DNA of 64,000 bases from CAIRTM01 sp963723235 (GTDB lineage Bacteria > Desulfobacterota > WTBG01 > CAIYCZ01 > CAIRTM01). The DNA lies in the NCBI GenBank assembly GCA_963723235.1, contig CAVRPV010000006.1, positions 310,001 through 374,000 on the forward strand, given 5' to 3'. The translations under genes were made by a program, and so were the position numbers. The notes beneath the pieces are model-generated. The model had not been told where the DNA came from. It was given only the letters and a program-made list of their open reading frames with translations, and searched no databases. The first letter of the stretch is position 1, and each line of letters begins with the position of its first letter. Shown here one piece after another: positions 56,335 to 64,000 of this stretch.

Positions 56335-56662
56335 GGAACATGCTTTCTGAAAAAGACGGTAAGGGTCCCGAAAACACTCATGTCTGTCTGCATCAGGCCC
56401 TGTTGTGGAAACATATTCGCCCGTACCCCGACAGGTGTCAAGAATTTTTCACACGATTTCTTTAACGTGTCCCGGCATAACCATAGATTGGCAAAACCTA
56501 TACCTGAGTGGTGTTGCATTGATATTATCACATTGACATCACCCTGTATCTGAACCACAACTATACGCAGACTCAAAATGTATCATTACGATCGGCTATC
56601 GTTGGACTGACGAGGCTATATCACGATACGAACATGTTATTAACCTGAGAAAGAAACACACC
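56335..56662. other. Divergent intergenic region between selD and yedF
   Basis: About 330 bases without a gene. It must hold promoters for both flanking genes. I could not place either with a good -35/-10 pair. Confidence 0.35.
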
Positions 56663-57085
56663 ATGGAAACAATGGCACTCAATGAACGCGGGCTTGCAGA
56701 CGCGAAAACAACAACCGAAGCAGACACGAATGCGTGCCGCTCAACCAATGCCGACGAGATCGTCTATCTCTTTGATACCGACTATATCGGCTCGAACATG
56801 GAGCTCGGCAAGGTGCTGGTCAACGGTTTTTTGACCGCAGCCCTCACGCTACAGCACACGCAGTGCACGATTGTGCTCATCAGCAATGCCGTGCGCCTTG
56901 CGACAAAAGGTTCCTATGCCCTTGACGTGCTGTCAAAACTTTGCGCGAAAGGATACCGGATTCTTATCTGCGGGACCTGCCTTGACTTTTTCAAGATACG
57001 CGCTGACGTGCAGGTCGGCACAATCTCCAACGCACTTGAAATCATGCAGGTTATGACAGAAGCGGGAAAAGTGGTAAAGTTCTGA
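56663..57085 (+). CDS. yedF: YedF-type selenium metabolism protein (DsrE/TusA-like)
   Basis: A 140-residue DsrE-fold protein: YLFDTDYIGSNMELGKVLVN and GYRILICGTCLDFFKIRAD. The CGTCLDFF motif and the neighbouring selD match the selenium-associated sulfurtransferase-like YedF. It may carry or deliver reduced selenium. It lacks the N-terminal TusA-like domain that longer YedF proteins have; about 30 N-terminal residues look unstructured. It converges on the AOR gene. Confidence 0.8.
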   Translation: METMALNERGLADAKTTTEADTNACRSTNADEIVYLFDTDYIGSNMELGKVLVNGFLTAALTLQHTQCTIVLISNAVRLATKGSYALDVLSKLCAKGYRILICGTCLDFFKIRADVQVGTISNALEIMQVMTEAGKVVKF

Positions 57086-57103
57086 CCCTGTGTACGAGGA
57101 TGT

Positions 57104-58962
57104 TTACAACGATCGAATGTTTTTTATGCCGAGTTCCTTTGAATTTTGCCTCTGTAAGCATGCCGTCGGCCTGCCAGCCCCGGGCACGATAATAATCCTC
57201 AAGCATGACGCCGACCGGCGGCAGATGTTCGGCAGCCGGGCCGCAGCCCCGCATGCTGCCGGTAAACCGTTCATGCAGCCTGTCGGCAGAAGCAGCGCAG
57301 CCCTGCCTGAGATTCACCACATGCTTTACCGCGTAGCTGCGCTCGCCTGCAAGCATAAGCGATGCAAAGTCATGCTCCATGCCCGTGGCAAGGTTCAGCC
57401 ACTCCACCACCTGCCGCGCCGTAACGCCGGTGAATCCGTCGGCAGAGTAATACTGCGCATAGCCGGCATGGGAAAATGCGCACAGCACAAGCGAGTTGAG
57501 CACCGTGGCATAATTCTGGCCCCGCGCAACAGTCCGGCCCGTGCCCTCAACGGCAAACCGCACCGCCTGCATGTCCATAAGGTCAAAGCCCTCGATACCC
57601 GGATCTGCTGCGCCCGTATGGTTTGCCCCGCGCGTATCGGTGGCATAGGCAAGGGCAAGAAAATTATGCGCCCGCGGATCATGGGCAGGCGCCTCAAGGC
57701 CTTTCACCTCTATGGCGAAACGCTCCGCACCGCCGCCGATCAGCGCGGCAGCCCCGCGCACACCTTCTGCAAGCACAGCGCCGAAGCCCTCGCGCATGCA
57801 GATTTTTTCAAGCATGGCAAGCGCGGCCTGCCCGTTGCCGAATGACATGATCAATGCCGTCGGTATCCTTGAGCGTAATCAGGCCTTCGGCAAAGCATTC
57901 CATGGCAAATGAAATGACACCCCCGGCGGATATGCTGTCGACCCCGTAGCGATTGCACAGGTCATAGGCCTTCTGCACGACGCTGCATGTCGGTTATGCC
58001 GCACTGCGACCCAAGCGGCGCGATAGACTCCCATACATTCAAACGCCTGCCGCCATGATCGACATTGGACTCGACGCATCCCGTGGGGCAGCCTGCGCAT
58101 TGATAGGGGCGCTCATGCACAGCATGCTCACCGATCTCCCGCAGCACAGCTTCCTCGAAACCCGGCAAATCGCCATCGCGCCAGTTATTGACGCCATGCC
58201 GGCCATCCCGGACGAACATGGTAAAAACCCTTGAGGCTTTTGCCGCACAGTGCTCGGGGGTTTTCACCATCTGCGGCAGAAACTCCCGTATGGACCGGAT
58301 AAGCTTTTCGGCATGGGCAACCTCAACCGGATGTGTTCCCGGCCACGGCAATTGCCTTCAGATTCTTTGAGCCCATGACCGCACCCATGCCGCATCGTGC
58401 CCGCAGCGCGCGCTGCCGGGCCATCGCTCATGACAGAGGCAAACCGCACAAGGTTCTCACCCGCCGGCCCGATGGCCGACACCTTGAAGGCATCGCCGCA
58501 GCGCCTTCTGATCTCGGCTTCAGTCTCAACCGTATCACAGCCCTGTAGAAAGGCTGCATCTTCGATTGTTGCCGTGCCGTCAGTGACTTGAAGAAAAACA
58601 GGCCGGTCGGCCCTGCCGGTAATGATAAGCCCGTCAATGCCCGCTTTCTTCAGCGCAGCGCCCCAGGTGCCGCCGGCAAAGGCCTCGCCCCAGATACCGG
58701 TCAGAGGCGACAGGGCCGCTACGCAGTGCCTGCCGCTCCAGGGCACCATGGTGCCGGTGAGCGGGCCGGTCATAAAAAAAAGCGGCGCTTCAGGAGCAAA
58801 AGGATCCGTTTTTACGGGAACCATTTCATCCATAAGCGCCGCAGCAAAGCCCACGCCGCCGATATGCCGCTCAGCCATCTGCTTCGGTGTTTCGCGCACC
58901 GCAACAATGCGGTTGGTAAGATCAACCAGCAGAAGCCTTCCTGTGTATCCTTTGTAGTCCAT
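57104..58962 (-). CDS. Aldehyde:ferredoxin oxidoreductase (frameshifted)
   Basis: Tungsten- or molybdenum-bis-pyranopterin enzyme of the AOR family, oxidising aldehydes with ferredoxin. The start at 58962 has GAGGG upstream. N-terminal domain: GYTGRLLLVDLTN, SGRHCVAALSPLTGIWGEAF. The 4Fe-4S Cys motif is CAGCPTGC, with a later Cys in NSLVLCAFSHAGY. The pterin region includes ATDTRGANHTG. Frames change near 58320, 57965, 57850 and 57150; removing one G at the last gives the ending KFKELGIKNIRSL. Corrected length is about 620 residues. Which aldehyde it uses is unknown. Confidence 0.88.
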
Positions 58963-59050
58963 GGCGCCCTCTACAACGAGTATTGCTATTAATCGCATCC
59001 CTGCTGCATATGCCGACCGCATTCACAAACAGAACAAAGACTGAATTATT

Positions 59051-61141
59051 TCAGCTGCCCGACAAATACTGCAGCTGCGACATGCGGTAATACATGCCCT
59101 TCTTCGCCATGAGCTGCGCGTGCGTGCCCTGCTCTTTAATGGCACCCTTGTGCAGCAGGATAATGGTATCAGCGTGCCGGATGGTGGAGAGCCGGTGCGC
59201 GATTATAATCGCGGTACGACGCGTAGTAATGTTCTGCAGCGCCTTCTGGATCAAATCTTCGGTCAACGGATCAATATTGGCCGTGGCCTCATCAAGGATC
59301 AACACCGGCGGGTCGGCAACAACCGCCCGTGCGAAGGCCAACAGCTGGCGCTCACCTGCAGAGAGCATGCGGGCGCCCTCCAGCAGCGGTTCATCAATAC
59401 CGCGCGGCAGCCGGGCGACGACCTTGTCAAGGTTCGATATTGTAAGCGCCTGCCGCAGGCGCTGCTCGGATACCTGCGGGTTGCCCAGAAGAATATTTTC
59501 CCTGATACTGCCTGCAAACATACACACATCCTGCAGGACAAGCCCCATCCGCTGGCGCAACTGCACCCGGTCAAGCTGCCGGATATCAACGCCATCAAAC
59601 AGGATCGAGCCCTGCTGTGCGTCGTAGAAACGCTCCAGCAGATTTATTATCGTGGTCTTACCCGACCCGGTTACACCGACGATTGCAAGCGTTTGACCGG
59701 GAGCGACATCAAAGGAAACATCGCGCAGAACCGGCTCGGCATCGATATAGGCAAACGAGACATTACGGAATGATATCGCGCACTCCGGTTCCTGCGGCAG
59801 GGCCTCACCCACAAGCTGCTCACCCGGCCCGCTGTGCTCAAGCAGCAGGTACAAGCGTTCAAGTGAGGCAAAAGCAGATTGTATAATATTATACTTCTCG
59901 GCCAGATCCTGAATGGGCCTGAAGAACATGCGCATGTAGTATAGAAAAATCACCAGGGTGCCAAGCGACATGACGCCTTCGAGCGTCCTGAGACCGCCGT
60001 ACCACACGATAATTCCCATGACGCACAGCTGCGTCAGGTCAACGACCGGGCTGAAAATCGCATACACGGTCGTCTGGCGCATGTTGGCCTGATAGTTTTC
60101 ATAATTCAGACGCTGAAAATCAAGGTCATGTTCACGCTCGCGGCAAAACACTTTCAGAACCGCCATACCCGCAATGCTTTCCTGAATCATGGAATTGATT
60201 GCCGCGATCTTGATGCGGACCTCGCGAAAAGCATGCCGCGAATACGTGCTGAACAGCATGGCGATCAGCAGCAGGAATGGCAGCACCGCAAAGCAGGCCA
60301 GGCTGAGCCGCACGTCAAGCATCAGCAGCACGGCCATGATGCCCACGATCATGAGCATATCTTTGAGCATGCTCGCAAAAAGCGCGTTGAACATCTCATG
60401 CAGGTTCTGCACATCATTCGTAGCGCGCGTTACCAGACGGCCCACCGGATTAGCAGTAAAAAAGCGTAAGGGGCGGCTGATGATATGCGCGAAGACCGTG
60501 CGCCGCACGTCGTGCATAATATGCTGGCTGGCATGTTCAACCCAGAAAAGCTGGGCAGCGCTCAAAACAAAACCGGCCAGCAGCACGAGCAAAAACAGTG
60601 CGCTCAGGCGCGCAACGCCCCTGACATCAGCCGCGACGCAGCTGCAGCAGCTCAGACGGGCTGAGACGGGCCATGTCGGCCTGCGCAACCAGCACGACAT
60701 GATCATCTGCGAAAAACATATCCGGATGATCCCGGACAACCTGCAGGGCACCCGGTGTTGCCGCAGTGGTATAATAGCGCGCAGAAGAACCCACTCCCAG
60801 GGACTGCAGCCGCGGCACAAGCGCGTGAGCGGCGCGCCGCAGCGCTTCGGGACCCAGGAACACCACATCCGTGCCGGCAATACGGGTAAGATCCGCCTCA
60901 AGTTCGCGCACAAGATCCGGGTGATGCTGCAGCCGGTCCATGTCAACGCGGCAGGCCTCCGGCACAATATAGCGGTCAATGCCGGTGCGCACCAGCTGCG
61001 GCAGCGTAAGCTCAGTCGCGGTTGCGCACACAGCCAGCATCAGGGTCGCGGCAATGATCACACGGCGGGGCCTGAAAAACCGCAGGAAATAAACCAGCAG
61101 CCGGTAGGAACCGACGGTCGTGTGCTGGCTTTCCTCAACAT
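59051..61141 (-). CDS. ABC exporter subunit with canonical ATP site and large loop insert (frameshifts)
   Basis: About 697 residues. After the first membrane helix (ILMLAVCATATELTLP region) an insert of about 110 soluble residues sits between helices 1 and 2, facing the periplasm. The other helices and an ATPase domain follow: Walker A GVTGSGKTT, Walker B VLILDEATANID and H-loop IAHRLSTI are canonical, while the signature reads LSAGERQ. Frames join near 60640; adding one A near 61130 gives a start at the ATG 61141. It partners the subunit at 61328 to form a heterodimer. Confidence 0.85.
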
Positions 61142-61183
61142 GAACGTTATCAAAGCGGCATAGGCGTAAACTTTCCTCACGGG

Positions 61184-61330
61184 GTGTTAAAAAAGTCTTC
61201 TCATACAGGCTGTTCAAAAACACACAGATGCAAGGCGCGCGCGTTCATGAGGAATGAGGCGTACTTTTTGGTACGCCGCAGTGACGAATGACAAGCACAA
61301 CGCAGTAGATGTGCGTTTTTCAACAGCCTA
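61184..61330 (+). repeat. Dispersed palindromic intergenic repeat, copy C
   Basis: A 147-base element with inverted ends (GGTGTTAAAAAAGTC ... GTTTTTCAACAGCC) and internal palindrome GGCGTAC TTTTTG GTACGCC. It separates the two exporter genes, and its right edge supplies the TAG stop of the upstream subunit. Confidence 0.85.
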
Positions 61331-63073
61331 CAATCCTTCTTCTTCAAGCTGCTGCTTGAGAAACAGCTGCCGGTACAAACCTTCGCGCACGCTCAACTGC
61401 GCATGCGTGCCGGTTGCAACCAGGTTGCCGCTGTCGAGCACCAGGATTATGTCCGCGTGCTCAATGGTCGCAATCCTGTTGGATATAATCAGCATGGTTT
61501 TACCATTGCCAACCGCACGCAACCGCGTGGTCAGCGACCGGGTTGTTTCAACATCGAGCGATGAGGCCGCATCATCCAGAATCAGAATCGGGGCATCGGT
61601 AATCAGGGCGCGCGCTATGCAGACACGCTGGCGCTGACCACCTGAGAGCGTGAGTCCTTTTTCACCGACAACTGTCTCAAAACCCTGGCTGAGTTTTTGA
61701 ATGTCGTGCAGCATCTGGGCGTCGGCCGCGCAGCGTTCAACCTCGTCATCGCAGGAATCACACCCAAACGTTATATTGCGCGCCAGCGACTGCGAAAACA
61801 GAAAGCTGTCCTGGGGAACATAGGAAAAAAGACGGCGCAGGTCCTGCAGCGGAAATTCAAGAATATCCCTGCCGCCGATGCACACGGTTCCCGGCGGCGG
61901 GTCATAAAAACGCAGCAGCAGACTGCACAGCGTGGTTTTGCCCGAAGCGGTCGTGCCGGTAATGCCGACGATACTGCCCTGCGGCAGCGAGACCGAAACG
62001 TTGTGCAGAACAGGCGGCTGGTCAGGCGCGTAGGAAAAGCTGAGGTCGCGAATACTGATATCAAGGCACTCCGGTGCCGGACCAGGCGCCCCGGCCAGAT
62101 TTTCAACCGGCAGATCCAGCAGTTCGTTGATGCGCTGCATTGAGGCCTTGCCGCGCTGGAACAGGTTGACCACCCAGCCAAGCGCCATCATGGGCCAGGT
62201 AAGAAGCCACAGATAGCTTGAAAACGCTACGAAATCGCCGGTTGATATGCTGCCGATAACCGTCATGCGCCCGCCCGCGCTGAGCAGGATGGCGATGCTG
62301 AGATTGGCGCAGACAATGATCAGCGGGAAAAAAAATCCCATGACCCTGACCAGTGCGAGATTGCGCTGAATATATATCCTGCTCACCGCGTCGAATGACG
62401 CGCCCACATGCCCTTCCATGGTATAGGCCTTGACCACCCATACGGCGCTGAGCGCTTCGCGCACCTTTTCAGTCAAATCTGAAAAGGTGCTCTGCACCTG
62501 CTTGAAGCGCCGGTGCAGAACCGGGCTCAGGCGCCAGGTAACAAGCATGATCACGAGCATGGGCATCATGGTCCACAGGGTCAGGAGCGGACTGATGTAG
62601 CACAAAAAACCGAATGCGGCCGTGCCCAGAAATATCGTGTCAAACAGGGCCACCATGCCGATGCCGATGCACATCCTGACCGATTCAAGATCATTGGTCA
62701 TACGGGCCATGCTGTCACCGACGCTGCGCGCGTTGATTGTCGACAAGGGCAGGCGGATCAGGTGTGAGAAAAGCCGGTCACGCAAATGCCGCTCAATGCG
62801 GCGCGACGTGCCGATCAAACATATCCGCCAGCAGAATCGAAACAAACAGATTATGAGGCCGCAGCCCAGGAGCATCAAAAAGACCGAAAAAAGATCATCA
62901 GCCGTAATCGTGCCCTGCGTGAGCTTGTCAACAACGTATTTGAATATCCGCGGCACCAGCAGCTGCAACAAATCAACAATAACAAGCCCCAGGAATCCGG
63001 CGGCAAGATACCAGCGGTTTTGAAGTATGTACTGCTTTATGGTGTAAAATGGACTCATGTCGACAGCACACAA
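61328..63073 (-). CDS. ABC exporter subunit with degenerate ATP site
   Basis: A 581-residue half-transporter. Six helices occupy residues 20-320. Its ATPase domain has Walker A GTTASGKTT and a canonical signature LSGGQRQRV, but Walker B ends ILILDDAASSLD (catalytic Glu replaced by Asp) and the H-loop reads IISNRIATI (His replaced by Asn). This pattern marks the non-hydrolysing half of heterodimeric exporters such as TM287/288 and TmrAB. The frame is intact. The substrate may be lipid, peptide or drug. Confidence 0.9.
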   Translation of the reverse strand: MCAVDMSPFYTIKQYILQNRWYLAAGFLGLVIVDLLQLLVPRIFKYVVDKLTQGTITADDLFSVFLMLLGCGLIICLFRFCWRICLIGTSRRIERHLRDRLFSHLIRLPLSTINARSVGDSMARMTNDLESVRMCIGIGMVALFDTIFLGTAAFGFLCYISPLLTLWTMMPMLVIMLVTWRLSPVLHRRFKQVQSTFSDLTEKVREALSAVWVVKAYTMEGHVGASFDAVSRIYIQRNLALVRVMGFFFPLIIVCANLSIAILLSAGGRMTVIGSISTGDFVAFSSYLWLLTWPMMALGWVVNLFQRGKASMQRINELLDLPVENLAGAPGPAPECLDISIRDLSFSYAPDQPPVLHNVSVSLPQGSIVGITGTTASGKTTLCSLLLRFYDPPPGTVCIGGRDILEFPLQDLRRLFSYVPQDSFLFSQSLARNITFGCDSCDDEVERCAADAQMLHDIQKLSQGFETVVGEKGLTLSGGQRQRVCIARALITDAPILILDDAASSLDVETTRSLTTRLRAVGNGKTMLIISNRIATIEHADIILVLDSGNLVATGTHAQLSVREGLYRQLFLKQQLEEEGL

Positions 63074-63348
63074 CCACGGTCGGCTGCAGACAGCCGGAAA
63101 CAGGGAAGGATGACAGCGTTGCTTGAAGACTCAGCGGACATGTTCATTGTTTATCAAAGGCACCCGGTGAAAGCAATCACAAAAAACTGCTGTGCACCCG
63201 CAAAAACCCAAAAGATTAGCGGATGCGGAGTGTAGCGCAAACCCAAATCAGATACTCTTGACACGGCAGGTTGATTCAGGGTAAGGTTTTACCTGAACAG
63301 ACATAATCAACCACGATGCAACATTCTTGAAAGGAAAGGAGCAGCTAC

Positions 63349-63462
63349 ATGAAAAAATGGAGATGTAAAATTTGCGGCTATGTCCATGAAGGCGCCACTC
63401 CGCCTGATGAATGCCCGATTTGCGGGGCCTCGAAAGATCAGTTCGAGGAAGTAAAAGACTGA
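63349..63462 (+). CDS. Minimal rubredoxin-like protein
   Basis: A 37-residue protein: WRCKICGYVHEGATPPDECP and ICG supply the CxxC...CxxC iron site (Cys 6, 9, 22, 25), with CGY and CPIC(G) contexts typical of the rubredoxin-like domain at the end of rubrerythrins. It lacks the longer loop of free rubredoxins (about 52 residues), so it is a stand-alone minimal version, a likely one-electron carrier. A strong ribosome-binding site (AAGGAAAGGAG) supports expression. Confidence 0.85.
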   Translation: MKKWRCKICGYVHEGATPPDECPICGASKDQFEEVKD

Positions 63463-63527
63463 CAAGGATGCGCATACCGGACAGCCCTGCACGGGCTGCC
63501 CGGTATGCAAACACCATAACTTTCCAA

Positions 63528-64000
63528 CTATTCTCCGCATCCGCCGCAGCAGCTGCCGCATGAAGCTCCGCCGGTTCCGCACTGAGACTCAGGTACCAGG
63601 CCCGTTTCCTTTATTTCAATATCAAATACCAGGGTTTTGCCAGCGAGCGGATGATTAAGATCCAGCACGACATCCTCGTCTGTAATCTCCGTAATAAGGG
63701 CAGGAATCGGATTGCCGGCGTGGTCGGCAAGCTGAACAGCCAGGCCCACATTTATTTCCATGCCTTCCGGTACGCCCGCGCGCGGCAACCTGGTGACGCG
63801 CTGCGGTTCATGAGCACCGTAGCCTTCTTCGGGCTCTATGGTAACGGTTTTTGTATCGCCCGGCAGCATGCCGATAACAGCCGCGTCAAATCCGGGGATA
63901 AGCTGCCCGGCACCGACCGTAAACTTAAGCGGCGCCCTGCCCCGGGATGTATCAAACGTCTCGCCGTTATCAAACTTTCCCGTATACTCAACACTGATGG
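63528..64000 (-). CDS. slyD: FKBP-type peptidyl-prolyl isomerase, SlyD-like (5' end missing)
   Basis: About 156 C-terminal residues are visible; the gene runs off the right edge. The FKBP part reads YTGKFDNGETFDTSRGRAPL, then FTVGAGQLIPGFDAAVIGM and VTIEPEEGYGAHEP, followed by the insert-in-flap region (ALITEITDEDVVLDLNHPLA). The Cys-rich tail SCGSCCGGCGE should bind metal, as the His/Cys tail of SlyD does for nickel. It folds proteins and may donate metals. Confidence 0.9.
   Translation of the reverse strand, partial: ISVEYTGKFDNGETFDTSRGRAPLKFTVGAGQLIPGFDAAVIGMLPGDTKTVTIEPEEGYGAHEPQRVTRLPRAGVPEGMEINVGLAVQLADHAGNPIPALITEITDEDVVLDLNHPLAGKTLVFDIEIKETGLVPESQCGTGGASCGSCCGGCGE

Noticed and set aside
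60189..61163. A 324-codon plus-strand open frame
   Set aside because: Antisense shadow of the ABC exporter subunit, whose motifs are unmistakable.
63463..63510. Terminator after the mini-rubredoxin gene
   Set aside because: A hairpin with CAGCCC/GGGCTG stem exists but no T-run follows on either strand, so termination is not supported.

Overview
The window reads as a chromosome segment from a Gram-negative anaerobe or microaerobe, most likely of the Desulfobacterota (old Deltaproteobacteria) type. This is inferred from gene content: lpxC, a type IV prepilin peptidase, CysD/CysNC sulfate activation, a selenocysteine-containing SelD beside YedF, an aldehyde:ferredoxin oxidoreductase, NtrY/NtrX- and NtrC-type two-component systems, and a dispersed intergenic repeat. 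No 16S gene or other decisive phylogenetic marker is present.

Layout. 0-12.9 kb: uvrA 5' end, a methylthiotransferase-like radical SAM enzyme, a di-haem peroxidase, then a long minus-strand run (mobA/mobB, PHP phosphoesterase, two polytopic membrane proteins, cysD, cysNC) and a flavodoxin-like protein. 13-19.8 kb: tRNA-Cys and tRNA-Gly, manC, a histidine phosphatase, and an operon in which an NtrY-like kinase precedes a response regulator fused to LpxC. 20-31.3 kb: guaB, guaA, a DUF4197 lipoprotein, a periplasmic glutaredoxin, mtgA, an ABC transporter, a transglutaminase-like protein and an IHF-like protein. 31.5-39.3 kb: hisB-hisA-hisI-pdxA, tRNA-Ser, a prepilin peptidase, a histidine kinase/NtrC pair, then tRNA-Val and tRNA-Asp.

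39.3-55.1 kb is an accessory island with a different texture (AT-rich gaps, IS remnants, truncated duplicates). Its two ends carry inverted copies of one module: a cyclic-di-GMP-I riboswitch with an overlapping terminator, a second conserved structured RNA with its own terminator, and genes for short leader/core-type peptides. The left arm continues into HPr-kinase-like proteins, a PqqD-like protein, a SunS-like glycosyltransferase, a kinase-like/S26 signal-peptidase fusion and a PF14907-type nucleotidyltransferase. The right arm encodes a secreted Cys-rich protein and a third kinase-like protein, with an ABC exporter beside it. I read this as a c-di-GMP-controlled, ribosomally made, modified and exported peptide system related to what NCBI names the HPr-rel-A system. 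This is the best candidate for an undescribed system.

55.2-64 kb: selD (in-frame UGA with a SECIS-like hairpin), yedF, AOR, a heterodimeric ABC exporter with one degenerate ATP site, a mini-rubredoxin and the 3' part of a SlyD-type isomerase.

Many universally conserved genes (guaB, guaA, cysD, cysNC, pdxA, selD, AOR, pqqD-like and others) are interrupted by single-base indels. Several can be traced to homopolymers, and overall gene lengths stay normal. I treat most as sequence errors, give each gene as one span, and note approximate breaks.
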